A DNA stretch of 64,000 nucleotides from Notolepis coatsorum (Eukaryota > Chordata > Actinopteri > Aulopiformes > Paralepididae), in assembly GCA_963971535.1 (NCBI GenBank), contig OZ020586.1:73329449-73393448 (forward strand), written 5' to 3'. Both the position numbers and the translations under genes were made by a program. The notes beneath the pieces were generated by a model. That model worked only from the letters and a program-made list of their open reading frames with translations, had not been told where the DNA came from and made no database searches. Positions 10,521-20,150 of this stretch are shown in pieces. Numbering within the stretch: position 1 is the stretch's first letter; every line of letters starts with the position of its first letter.

Positions 10521-10614
10521 TGCAGTGTGATGCCAAGCTAAGCCACTAACGATACAGAACGATAGGTTATGACTATAACCAAGTTCTGTTAGTTAGGGGC
10601 GATGCTTGGCATCA
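10521..10614 (+). repeat. DIRS internal complementary region (ICR)
   Basis: Bases 10521-10560 are the exact reverse complement of the left tip 5495-5534 (40/40). Bases 10558-10614 are the exact reverse complement of the right tip 10795-10851 (57/57). The two blocks share the trinucleotide AAC at 10558-10560, the complement of GTT at both element edges. In the DIRS1 model the ICR templates joining of the two termini into a circular intermediate. Perfect complementarity after insertion implies a recent event. Confidence 0.9.
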
Positions 10615-10640
10615 GACGGCCGCTGCAGCCCTTGTCCTCA

Positions 10641-10851
10641 CCTTGTGGTGAAAGCTTGGGAAGGAGGAGAGCAGGTGACCACACACCTGCTTATGAAGGT
10701 AAGCTGATGAGGGGTGTGGTCAGACTAATATTGGTATTAGAGGTATATTTGTGGTTTATTCAGTGCGCGTGCACGTACGTGAGATAGTGCAGTGTGATGC
10801 CAAGCATCGCCCCTAACTAACAGAACTTGGTTATAGTCATAACCTATCGTT
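10641..10851 (-). repeat. DIRS right inverted terminal repeat with right tip
   Basis: Bases 10641-10804 mirror the left repeat. Bases 10805-10851 form a right-specific tip ending in GTT that pairs with the ICR. The mirrored segment includes CAGTGCGCGTGCACGTACGT at 10761-10780. Confidence 0.88.
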
Positions 10852-10894
10852 ACCAATACTACTAGAAACCTCATTTAGTGGCAAGAATTCACAC

Positions 10895-11000
10895 AAAAAT
10901 TTAGTCTGCAGGTCCCCAGTTTGATTCCCGCTCCTCCCGGGCAGCGTGTCGAAGTGTCATTGAGCAAGACACTTAACCCCTAATTTGGATAAAAGCTGTT
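10895..11000 (+). repeat. tRNA-derived SINE remnant
   Basis: A B-box-like AGTTTGATTCCCGC at 10918-10931 is followed by GAGCAAGACACTTAACCCCTAA at 10962-10983. That core phrase is also found in the intact SINE at 44073. The A-box end is missing or unrecognisable. Confidence 0.6.
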
Positions 11001-11004
11001 CATT

Positions 11005-11395
11005 CAGTGATATCTTCACCGGTCAAATGGCTTAATCTCAGTAATTCATACATTTCCTTAATCTAAATACAACTCTCTTTTCATGCCAGAAAATACTATC
11101 TAAGTCACTAGTAATGCATGTCATATTTCCAGTACAGTAGTGGTGTGGGGCCTTTGGCAGTAGGAATGACGCATGCGTGCAGGTGTCAGGGGTCATGGGC
11201 TGGCATTGTTCTTGTCTCAGTCTCTATACTCTCAATTCTAGCAAATGGACTGATAGATAGATGAGAACCGCTGCAGACAAAATGGGCGAAATTGAGTGGT
11301 AAAAACAGTTTTAATTTCATGGGATCTTTAATGGAATGAATGAATTACTGAGATGGAGCCATTTGACTAGTGAAGACATTTCGACTGTGAAATTA
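11005..11395. mobile_element. Short inverted-repeat element, class unknown
   Basis: About 50 bases at 11010-11062 (TCTTCACCGGTCAAATGG, then ATCTCAGTAATTCAT) are complementary, at about 85% by eye, to 11325-11383 (ATTACTGAGATGGAGCCA, then TGACTAGTGAAGAC). Some 260 bases without an ORF lie between the arms. No convincing TSD was found, so the superfamily is open. It adjoins, and may have captured, the preceding SINE remnant. Confidence 0.5.
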
Positions 11396-11689
11396 TTGAA
11401 CATCAAACTGAAATTCTCTGACCATTTGCTGAACTCTCACTGTGAACAATATTTTCTTGATTGAGCTAAATCCATGACAAATGTATTCCTGAGAGTCACA
11501 GCTGCATAATTTAAATGCAACATGCCATACAAACAATTTGTCGAGCGTGGCCCTCTTGGATTTCCACTGGAAATTAGATGAAAAGGTTCTAGCCATGATT
11601 CTAATCTTGCGTATCCTTTTTATGGTGGAAAACCCTCAAATTCAACACAAGAAATGCTGAACTATGCCTGCTCTATAAAATTATCTGAC

Positions 11690-12105
11690 AGAAATGATAT
11701 TGAAGCCTGAACTGATTTGGGTCCAGGAGGTCGTTCTGTAATAGATCATCAGTAAGCTGGTTGGATACGGTGCGTTCAAGTGATTTAGAGAGAGAAGAGA
11801 AGAGAGACAGCCAGGGCGATAGTTCTCTATGACGGTGGGGTTCAGGGTTGTTTCTTCGATGAGCGGGGTGACTCTGGCTTGTGTCAGAGAGGTGGGAACC
11901 ACCCCGGAGTTGAGAGAGGAGTTGGTTGCAGTTAGGAACGGGAGGATGTCTGGTGCGATGGAGGAGTGGGGAGCGTCTGGGGTCCATCTGGCATGTAGTG
12001 GGACGATTTGACGTCACCAGTGTCAGAACCTCAGCGTCTGTAATGTGAGAGAAATATGACAGAGTGAAAGATGAGGCTCCTGTTTCAGCACTTGGAGTGG
12101 GTGTA
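11690..12105 (-). pseudogene. L2 LINE ORF2 fragment, antisense
   Basis: This piece is homologous to 15740-16140 of the intact L2 copy, same strand and order. It covers the linker and first RT blocks, and minus-strand wording includes NQLTDDLLQNDLLDPNQ. It has frameshifts and several substitutions relative to the intact copy, so it is older. The (ATT)n array abuts its 5' side. Confidence 0.8.
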
Positions 12106-12111
12106 CTATTA

Positions 12112-12173
<62 letters not shown>

Positions 12174-12335
12174 GATAGAATATACTGCATTTCCACTATT
12201 ACTATTATTATTATTATGTTCTACTCCATTATTATAGCTATTTATATTATTATCTGCCTGTACCCCCCCCCCCCCCCATGCCGCTATGACACCTGAATTT
12301 CCCCAAGGGAAACACTTGACTTGACTAGTGATTGT
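12106..12335 (+). repeat. (ATT)n microsatellite plus LINE tail
   Basis: A pure ATT run covers about 12110-12172. The following 160 bases contain TATTATGTTCTACTCC, a C-run, and CGCTATGACACCTGAATTTC. The last module matches 58641-58775, which identifies it as the 3'UTR of one LINE family. Confidence 0.65.
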
Positions 12336-12339
12336 TTTT

Positions 12340-12907
12340 CTTTTATGTACGAAGCCTGTCAATTTCAAGATAATGTAATCAGAGCAGCTTAACTGGACCA
12401 CATACGCACCTCTTTTCCCTGACCTTTGACCAGAGTTAGCCTGCCACTTGTATATGACGTCCGCTGTTACTTTTTATCTAATTTTCTTGTCTCTTTTATA
12501 TTGCACCTAGCTCTTGCTTTCTTAATGTACAATACCTGTTTCTGTAATTTTAGTGTATTTTTACTTGTTACTGCATTGCATGTGTTTTTATCATGTGAAA
12601 CACTTTGGTTTGGCTTTTAGTCATTTGTAAATGTGCTATGCAAATAAAGCTGACTTGACTTGACTTGACTTACCATAACCTGTAGAGGTCAATGGATCAA
12701 GGATGGAATGCTCCCAAGCACTGGAATACACAAACGTTATGTAGAATGTGTACTTTTACTTTAGATACTTAAGTACATTCTACTCTACTTTCTCCACTTT
12801 TTGAATGTTTGAATTGAGGACTTTTACTTTCCCCAGAGGCCTACTCATTTATCTGGGTATTTCTATTTTTACTTAAGTGAATGAACTGTATACATCTTCC
12901 ACCACTG
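12340..12907 (+). mobile_element. hAT-type element fragment with nested LINE tail
   Basis: Bases 12345-12405 and 12670-12907 align in order with the hAT body at 1650-1930, including the terminal CATCTTCCACCACTG. Between them, 12406-12671 is foreign: it ends GTGCTATGCAAATAAAGC followed by (TGACT)n, a LINE/SINE 3' tail. It has no coding capacity. Confidence 0.7.
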
Positions 12908-13060
12908 ATGAATGAATGAATGAAAACTTTATTTAACAGATTGCAGAATGGGTACAATACAGTACGGCTCAATACACACAATTGTTAAGGGGTTGCAGAC
13001 CAGAGAAAGACGTGTGTCTTGTTTACATCAGGGTCCCCCATTTTCAATTCATAGTGAAAT
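12908..13060 (-). mobile_element. LINE 3' tail, antisense
   Basis: It begins (AATG)n with AAAACTTTATTTAACAG and ends GGGTCCCCCATTTTCAATTC, the inverse of the 5290-5440 tail module. It abuts the hAT terminus directly. Confidence 0.75.
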
Positions 13061-13205
13061 GCATGCATGCATTGATCATAGCTTTATGAATAATTTGCTG
13101 TCAAACTGAATCTAACTAATGATAAAAATGGTCCAGCAGGTAGTCCTTTACATACACTGCTATACATTGCATTTGCGGCGTCAACGTGAGAACTTCGTTG
13201 TTCTT

Positions 13206-13254
13206 AAAAAAAATAAAAATAATAATAATAATAATAATAATAATACTAATAATA
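13206..13254 (+). repeat. (AAT)n microsatellite
   Basis: Runs of AAT with a few interruptions. The poly-Asn frame across it (13119-13535) is a consequence of this repeat. Confidence 0.8.
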
Positions 13255-13259
13255 AATAC

Positions 13260-14035
13260 AAGTTGACAGCAGCAGGCAATCGTTCTCACAACAGCCAACG
13301 GTATGCTGGGGGAGCGGTCTGTTCCGCATTCCACCCCCTTATCACTCCACCAACGCGACTCTCAAGTTTGTGGCGACAGAAACAGAAACTAACAGGACAT
13401 CTTTGTCACGAATTGCGGTTTACTGTTTACAGGCGAAAGCTGCCAGCAGGTGCGGAACCAACGCAACGACGACTTGATATGCGCGTGAGTAACATGCATT
13501 CTTCTGGTTATAGCCTCCCGACAATAACCGTTTAGTAAACGAGTATTCTATTACTATCGATTGTTTACTTTAACCCCCGCACATCACAACATTAATTACC
13601 GGTGAAGACAAATCCGTTGCAATGTCATTCAACCGATATTTTGTGATCACTTGGAGACAAGGGACACTGTTTTGAACGGAACATGTACATTATTTTATTA
13701 AGCGTATTGGAATATCCTATAACTATGCAGCACATAGGTCATAGTAGCATATCCTCCTACCGTCGTGATATTATTTTAAAGTTAAGATGTCAATGCCCAT
13801 ATGCATTATGCACAATAGTTCAGGTTGTGTGTGAGAGAGAGAAAGAGAGAGAGAAATAATGAGAGAGAGATGCATATTCAAGTCTATATAGATAGATTCA
13901 ACCTTCTTTCTTTCAAATGTCTTGGCCATGACTTTCAAAGGAGAACGATCTGTTTATGGCTGTGATTGTCAAACATTCCCGTTCCCGTATAGTAAGTAAC
14001 AACACCAGACTACGGAGGGGGTGCTAACTAATGTA
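13260..14035. other. Stretch without recognised gene
   Basis: Composition is near average. An in-frame run after the AAT array (to 13535) ends near CGCGTGAGTAAC at 13481-13492, which resembles a splice donor. Without conservation I do not call an exon. A short GA-rich run lies at 13831-13870. Confidence 0.35.
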
Positions 14036-14215
14036 TATTAGATTAGATTAGATTAAATGTATTGTCATTATACAGCACAGGTACATACTATACAACAAAA
14101 ATAAATTGGCATCTAACCAGAGTGCAAATGTAACAGTAAAGTGCATTAACAATATGCGATGTACAAGTGATTAAATGTGATATTAATATAAGCTACTGCT
14201 GAGTAATACACCGAA
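14036..14215 (-). repeat. LINE/SINE 3' tail, antisense
   Basis: It starts with (TAGAT)n, followed by TAAATGTATTGTCATTATACA. This is the usual inverse of a fish LINE tail with a short repeated end. No coding sequence is present. Confidence 0.5.
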
Positions 14216-14294
14216 CATACCGGGCTCATGCCCACCCCCACTCCTCTGGCCTGGTGGCAAGCAGTGGTGAAACTTGACGTACAATTTTGAGCTA

Positions 14295-17200
14295 CATTTA
14301 CATTTACATTTACATTTACATTTAGTCATTTAGCTGACGCTTTTATCCAAAGCGACTTACAAGTTCTGTACGACAAGCCATCAGGAAGGGCACAACTCTA
14401 TCAGCTGAGCAACAATGTTCATCAAAGTGTTGAGTGCTACAGTGTAGGTTAGTTTATTAGGACAAGTGCATGACAGTACGGTTAGTTAGGGTTAGATTTT
14501 TTTTTTTGTTTTTTTTTGTTTTTGTTTTTTAATTCAGATAATGGTTGAAGAAGTGCGTCTTTAGTCGACGGCGAAAGATTGGACGTGATTCGGCTGTCCT
14601 AACTGGGGTGGGTAGTTCATTCCACCATTGTGGGGCAAGGACTGAGAATAGGCGACTTCTCTTTGATGACCCTCCCGGAGCTTGGATAGGAGTAGGTCTG
14701 AGGCGGCCAGAAGATGCAGAGCGTAGGGGTCTTGAGGGTGTGTAGTTAGAGACCATTGACCGGAGGTAGGCGGGAGCGGTTCCCTTTGCCGCACGGTATG
14801 CTAGGTCGAGGGCCTTGAAGCGGATTCGTGCAGCAATGGGGAGCCAGTGCAGGTCCCTAAGAAGTGGGGTGACATGGGCCGACTTCGGTAGGTTTGAGAT
14901 CAGGCGGGCCGCTGCGTTCTGAATGAGTTGAAGAGGCTTAGTGGCAGTGGCCGGGAGGCCAGCGAGCAGTGCATTGCAGTAGTCGAGGCGGGAGATGACT
15001 GTTGATTGGACGAGGAGTTGGGTGGCTTCTTTTGTCAGGAAGGGGCGTATCCTTCTGACGTTGCTCAGGAGGAATCGGCAGGTTCTGGTCGTCGCTGCGA
15101 TGTGAGCAGAGAAGTTCAACTGGTCGTCGAGGACAACACCAAGGTTCTTGGCGGTCGGGGACGCAGTCACAGCTGCATTCTCGACTGTGATTGAAAGGTC
15201 GGTTAGGGGGGAGGATTTGGCCGGCAGGTGGAGCAATTCTGTTTTGCTTAGGTTCAGTTTGAGGTGGTTGGACGTCATCCAGGCTGAGATGTCGGACAGA
15301 CAGGCCGAGATCCGCACAGAGACGTGGATATCTGAGGGAGGGAAGGAGAGGAAGAGTTGAGTATCGTCGGCATAACAATGGTAGGAGAAGCCATGAGACG
15401 TGATAATGTTACCCAGTGATTTAGTGTAGAGGGAGAAGAGAAGGGGTCCTAAAACCGAGCCCTGGGGGACACCCGTCCGCAGGGGGCGGGTGGCCGACAG
15501 GGTCCCTCTCCATGACACTTGGTAGGAGCGGTCATTGAGGTATGATGACAGCCATGTCAGCGCAGAGCCAGCCACTCCCATTCCTGCGAGGGCCGCAAGG
15601 AGGATCTGGTGGTTGACTGTGTCGAAGGCTGCAGATAGATCTAGGAGAATCAGGACAGAGGAGAGGCCTTTCGCTTTTGCTAAGTGAAGTGCCTCTGTGA
15701 CCGCAATGAGGGCTGTCTCTGTGGAGTGACCAGTCCTGAAGCCTGACTGATTAGGGTCTAGGAGGTCATTCTGTAAGAGATAAGCAGTAAGTTGGTTGGA
15801 TACAGCACGTTCAAGTGTTTTAGAAAGGAAGGAGAGAAGAGAGACAGGACGGTAGTTGCCTATGACGGTAGGGTTCAGGGTTGGTTTTTTTATGAGCGGC
15901 GTGACTCTGGCTTGTTTTAGGGAGGTGGGGACCACCCCCGAGTTGAGTGAGGAGTTGATGGTTGCAGTTAGGAATGGGAGGATGTCTGGTGCTATGGTCT
16001 GGAGGAGTGGGGAGGGTAGCTGGTCCAGCTGGCAAGTAGTCGGACGGTTTGACGTTACCAGTGTCAGGGTCTCTGCTTCTGTAATGGGAGAGAAAGATGA
16101 CAGAGTGAAGGATGAGGTTCTCGATTCAGCATTTGGAATGGGTGGGGGTTGGGAGAAGGAGCTGCGGATGTTCTCCACTTTTTCCTCAAAGAAGATCGCA
16201 AAGTCTTCGGCAGAGAAAGATGAGGGAGGGGGGGGTGGGGGGGGAGTGAGGAGGGAGGACATGGTAGCATGCAGTTTGCGAAGATTCTTGGCAGAGGCCT
16301 CGATCCTATGGTGGAAGAAAGAAGCTTTGGCATTAGTGATGGTTTTGGAGAATGTTAACAAGAGGTTGTGATATGTGTCGATGTCAGCAGTGAGGCGTGA
16401 CTTTCTATACTTCCTTTCAGCTGCTCTCAGGACCTGTCTTTGTTCTCTCACTGGATCTGTCAGCCATGGACTGGGTGGGGAACGGCGGGCAGGTTTCTCA
16501 ACGAGGGGACAGAGCTTGTCGAAGGAGGTTGCAAGGGCTGAAAGGAGGGTGGAGGTTGCCATCTCTGTGGAGAGAGCAGAGAAGGTGTCACTCAAAGGTA
16601 GAGCGGATAGTATGTCAGAGGAGAGGGTGGAGGGGGATAGGGAGGGCAGGTTGCGTCTGAGTGAGACTGTTTGAGTTGGGGTGAAGACCTTTCGGTTAAG
16701 CATGAGAGTTAGTGAGAAGGATATGAAGGAATGGTCAGATACATGTAGGGGAGTTACCGTGGTGTTAATGATGCTGGAGTTACGGGAAAATATGAGATCC
16801 AAGGAGTTGCCTGCTTTGTGGGTGGGAGGCATGGCAGTGGGAGTCAGGTCAAACGATTGTAGGAGGGAGACTACTATGACTGACTGAGATGAGTCAGGCA
16901 GGTTGAAGTCGCCCAGTAGAAGGAGAGGGGTACCATCTTCCGGTAAGGAGCTAAGAAGCATGTCCAGCTCATCTGTGAAGTGATCGAGTGTACCTGGAGG
17001 GCGGTAGAGTGTAACAATGGTGAGATTGAAAGGATTAGAGACAGATACTGCATGATATTCGAGAGAGGAGAGTGACAGTTCTGGGAGTGGTGTTACGTTT
17101 GTAGCCCATGAAGGAGATGTCATGAGGGCAGTGCCTCCACCCCGTCTGGAAGGTCGAGGTGTGTGAGTGAAGTTATAGTTTGTAGATAATGCTGCAGGTG

Positions 17201-17354
17201 TTGATGAGTTATTGGGGGTTATCCAGGTCTCAGTTAGAGCCAGGAGCTGCAGATTTAGACTATGGGCGTAGGCAGTAATGAAGTCAGCTTTCTTGACTGC
17301 TGATTGACAATTCCATAAGCCTCCCCGTACTGTGACAGGTGTATTAGTGGCTGT
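14295..17354 (-). mobile_element. LINE L2 (UnaL2-type tail), near complete ORF2
   Basis: The element is antisense, flanked by AGCTA at 14290-14294 and 17355-17359, and inserted in a hAT element. Its 3'UTR is 14295-14528. The terminal (CATTTA)n, i.e. (TAAATG)n in sense, and the inverse of AAGTCGCTTTGGATAAAAGC at 14338-14357 form the conserved L2 3' hairpin tail bound by its own RT. The 5' end lacks an ORF1 and UTR, so it is 5'-truncated near the start of ORF2. Tail copies of the same family occur at 27037-27330, 27843-28068 and 41030-41280. Confidence 0.88.
14529..17354 (-). CDS. L2 LINE ORF2: endonuclease and reverse transcriptase
   Basis: The minus-strand frame is open from the 5' edge of the element at 17354 to the stop at 14529, about 941 codons. 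The first ATG is at 17123, but coding homology (LALTETWIT, RRGGGTAL) runs upstream of it. The AP-type endonuclease shows ETW, GDFN (71-74 from that Met) and SDHS (129-132). The RT holds YRPVSLLSFLSKTLER, LDLSAAFDTVNH, GVPQGSVLGPLLF and the catalytic YADD at 15364-15375. The C-terminal block is LDYCNALLAGLP. It nicks target DNA and reverse-transcribes LINE RNA in the nucleus. No stop or frameshift is seen, which is unusual here. The true start may be missing. Confidence 0.88.
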   Translation of the reverse strand, partial: TATNTPVTVRGGLWNCQSAVKKADFITAYAHSLNLQLLALTETWITPNNSSTPAALSTNYNFTHTPRPSRRGGGTALMTSPSWATNVTPLPELSLSSLEYHAVSVSNPFNLTIVTLYRPPGTLDHFTDELDMLLSSLPEDGTPLLLLGDFNLPDSSQSVIVVSLLQSFDLTPTAMPPTHKAGNSLDLIFSRNSSIINTTVTPLHVSDHSFISFSLTLMLNRKVFTPTQTVSLRRNLPSLSPSTLSSDILSALPLSDTFSALSTEMATSTLLSALATSFDKLCPLVEKPARRSPPSPWLTDPVREQRQVLRAAERKYRKSRLTADIDTYHNLLLTFSKTITNAKASFFHHRIEASAKNLRKLHATMSSLLTPPPPPPPSSFSAEDFAIFFEEKVENIRSSFSQPPPIPNAESRTSSFTLSSFSPITEAETLTLVTSNRPTTCQLDQLPSPLLQTIAPDILPFLTATINSSLNSGVVPTSLKQARVTPLIKKPTLNPTVIGNYRPVSLLSFLSKTLERAVSNQLTAYLLQNDLLDPNQSGFRTGHSTETALIAVTEALHLAKAKGLSSVLILLDLSAAFDTVNHQILLAALAGMGVAGSALTWLSSYLNDRSYQVSWRGTLSATRPLRTGVPQGSVLGPLLFSLYTKSLGNIITSHGFSYHCYADDTQLFLSFPPSDIHVSVRISACLSDISAWMTSNHLKLNLSKTELLHLPAKSSPLTDLSITVENAAVTASPTAKNLGVVLDDQLNFSAHIAATTRTCRFLLSNVRRIRPFLTKEATQLLVQSTVISRLDYCNALLAGLPATATKPLQLIQNAAARLISNLPKSAHVTPLLRDLHWLPIAARIRFKALDLAYRAAKGTAPAYLRSMVSNYTPSRPLRSASSGRLRPTPIQAPGGSSKRSRLFSVLAPQWWNELPTPVRTAESRPIFRRRLKTHFFNHYLN

Positions 17355-17567
17355 AGCTACTTGTACTTTACGTGAGTATTTTCATTTTAGGGAACTTTAT
17401 ACCTTTACTCCACTACATTTATCTGAACCCATCAGTTACTAGTTAGCCTACTTTGAAAAATATTTTGCATAGAAAACATGGACAAAATTTATGAAGATTA
17501 TATACAGTACTTTCACAGAGGACTTAATCAGATCAGCATAACGGACCACACTTTAACACAACCAATG

Positions 17568-18954
17568 TGTTGTGAAGGATCAGATTAAACCGAATATGTA
17601 TATTTATTTATATATATATATTTAATTGTATTTGTATATCATTTGATATCCCCTGTATATTCCTTGTACAATATGCATTGAATATCCCCGTTTCTACTAA
17701 ACAGCCCATAATAGTTTCATTCTACCATTGGACTAGAACCTGGCGCCAGGTTGCCATACCCCTAGGTTCAAGTTCAATCGTGCCGCCTAACATGTCGAGG
17801 CAGCCCCCGGTTCCGCGCAGTAATATGCCGGGCGAAATACGTGTGGTACTATTTGTTCATAGCGCATATATATATGACGCTCGTAAAGTAGAACTTGCTT
17901 TTAGTCCAGTTCTTTACCCTCTAACAGAGTGACAGACGCAAAAGCCTCCCCACGAAGCACGTGCGGTGTAGTAGGGCCTACTTGGCCCAGAATAGGCATT
18001 GAGATATCGTGTAGATTAATAGTTGAATGGTCATAGTTTGGCACCATACCGTCGAGTTGGACGTATTCTATTAAGCTAATAATAGTCTATTTATGTATGG
18101 TGCATCGTTCGGTTCGAGTTCTACAGTTATCCGTACCCCCATCGTTCCTGACGTTATCTGGACGCTTATCCAGGCTGGTCAGACCCCTAGTGGTGATTGC
18201 ATCCGAGGAGCTCCGGGTCAAGAGCGACTGGACCTGTATATTGGATTACTCTACCCGACGACGGCGAGCCTTCCACGGCTCTTGGATTATGCTTTATGTG
18301 CTTTGATTATTCCATGGATAAAGGCCAACACTGTCGAGTGTTGGAATTACCCCCCGGAGAGGACTACAGGTGAGGCGGCGCTCTACACGTGAGGTCGCAC
18401 CACGTCTCTCCGTTGTGGACCGGCAGATACCGTTCCACAGAGGGTCCAGCTGTGTTCGTCTACGGCCCCAGGTTCTGTGGGCACTGGGTCTAAGACTTTG
18501 GACCGTCGGCCAGATGGGATACCGCCAGCGACTTCTCTAACCCCCCCCTCCTACTGTCTTACAACCAGCGGGACCCCCCCCCCCTTAGTGTATCCAGCTA
18601 TAATTATTTAAGTACTATCGCTATCGTTTCCTAAATATTCCAGGTTGTATACTTACTCCCTGCGCAACCAGAGATTGGACATTCAATGTTGATTTACCTA
18701 CGAATACTCATTTGCCATAAAAGTGCATACTTAACATTTCAAATCATAAATGTAATTAAGTGAATATTGTGTACACCCTTTGCTGTATTAAATATTCGAT
18801 TTGGTCCATTTGTGTTGGTTCGTTTTCATCAGGTGGGAAAGTGTTCATCATACTTATATCTTGTACTGGGTGGCCAGAAGTTAAAGTACATGAGGTAGTG
18901 GTATTAAATATCATATCTAACAATACAGTCAGGGAATTGTACCCCTCAGCTACA
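17568..18954 (+). repeat. BEL 5' LTR
   Basis: This 1387-bp LTR runs from TGTTGTGAAGG to CCTCAGCTACA. Compared with the 3' LTR it lacks a 15-base segment near 18500 (present around 25646) and differs at a few single sites. Short frames inside it (17678-17932, 18093-18392) recur in the other LTR and are not genes. Confidence 0.93.
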
Positions 18955-18956
18955 AT

Positions 18957-18974
18957 TGGTCCTTCGAGCCGGAT
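18957..18974 (+). promoter_or_regulatory. Primer binding site, tRNA-Tyr
   Basis: TGGTCCTTCGAGCCGGA starts 2 bases after the LTR. It is complementary to the 3' end of vertebrate tRNA-Tyr including CCA (TCCGGCTCGAAGGACCA). This identifies the likely primer for minus-strand DNA synthesis. Confidence 0.85.
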
Positions 18975-19022
18975 GGTAACTAGTGTAATATTAATATAGT
19001 GTTATTAATATCGAAATGGCCT

Positions 19023-20150
19023 ATGATGAACACTCCACGAAACGATCCTCCTAACCTAGAACGCCCGCGGCGCAGACGACAGACACCTCAGTACTTAGAG
19101 GCTTACACTGTCAGTCAACTACCTAGCCTTCGACAAACGGTAAACGTAGTAAAAGTAGAAAGTAAAATTATGTCTGACCTTAACGACCAGGTTTCCCCGA
19201 CCACAGAGGCCCTAGTAGGTCCTAATGTAACTGACCAAGCCCACGGTGGAGACCAGGAGGGAATTGACATGCCTTTACCCCCCGCCACTACTAAAGAAGT
19301 AGTCCCCGACACGCCCCGGGAGGAAGACAACCCTACAGAGAGAGAACTCTGCACGGAAGAAGAAGAGGAGAGCGCCGAGGAACTAGAGCTCCAGGACTCC
19401 CCAACGAGTACCCCCAGGAGCGGTTCACGCAAGAGCGGCTCACCTCCACTACCGCCTTCCCCCAGCGAAGCGGAGAGGATACTACAACAGGCGTTCCTCG
19501 TCAGCCTGACAGCCTCTACCGAACGCGATCGGCTCCAAGCACAGACGCTTAGCGAGCGCGAACGTCTCCAAGCCCAGGCGACCAGCGAGCGCGAACACCT
19601 CCAAGCACAGCAACGGAGCGAAGAACAGCGCACAAGTCTGGAGATGAGACGCTTCCAGATGGAAGAGAATATGGCAAGAGACCGCGCCGACGCCCAGCGC
19701 ACCGCTGCCGGTGCCCAAAGAGACGCAGAGCGCGACAGACTACAAGCGCAACTAATAGAGCAGCTGATCAAAAGGACAACTCCCTCTCCCTCCGCCAGGG
19801 GCTCAAGGAACTCATCGAGACAGCAGTCAAGAGCAGCGTCACCGCAACGAGCAAGCGACCCTGAACTTGACCAACAGACCGAGTCTAGACCCCCCGCAGA
19901 CCCCCTTCCCATACCGGTCCAAGCGAGACCCAGCTACAAGGAAGGAGCGGCCTACACTGCGGAGAAGCTAAATAAACGATTACAAGATCTGGAAGATTTG
20001 ATAGAAGAAGAAGAGGGAGAAGAGGAGAACCAAGCCCGACGACAGCACAGTACTCCACCGGACCTGGAGGTCCCATACAGTCCAGGCTATACCCCCGTGG
20101 CGCTGCGCTACAGACCCCCGACTCTATTTACGGGTGAGCACGACGCATGA
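19023..20150 (+). pseudogene. BEL gag N-terminal part, ends at in-frame TGA
   Basis: The open frame begins at a GTG upstream, and the first ATG is 19023. The product is acidic and Ser/Pro-rich in its first half. A long Arg/Glu/Gln-rich region follows (about 19510-19760) with repeated ERDRLQAQ and SERERLQAQ phrases, probably a coiled coil for gag multimerisation. The frame ends at TGA 20148-20150. The next 4.4 kb are open in the same frame, so this stop splits one original gag-pol frame. BEL elements normally encode a single polyprotein. The stop lies inside gag, so programmed readthrough of the retroviral gag/pol kind is less likely than a mutation. Confidence 0.8.

Larger units (their letters stand above)
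5495..10851 (+). mobile_element. DIRS-type retrotransposon copy, gag-only
   Basis: The architecture matches DIRS1-like tyrosine-recombinase retrotransposons. A left inverted repeat (5519-5679) matches a right one (10641-10804) in opposite orientation. An internal complementary region at 10521-10614 equals the inverse of the left tip (5495-5534) fused to the inverse of the right tip (10795-10851). The trinucleotide GTT occurs at both outer edges (5495-5497, 10849-10851). No TSD is expected, and none is seen. The interior has one intact gag-like ORF (5805-7478) and then 3 kb with no recognisable RT, RNase H, methylase-like or tyrosine recombinase domain. By the known family mechanism it would be a non-autonomous copy mobilised in trans. 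Confidence 0.85.

Noticed and set aside
11673-12401. 242-codon minus frame with poly-Asn
   Set aside because: It fuses an L2 remnant to a translated ATT microsatellite.
13119-13535. Frame with poly-Asn and a donor-like end, possible host exon
   Set aside because: The repeat explains half of it, and the rest has no recognisable domain or paired splice acceptor.
17678-18392. Frames inside the BEL LTR
   Set aside because: The same frames occur in the 3' LTR and are non-coding LTR sequence.
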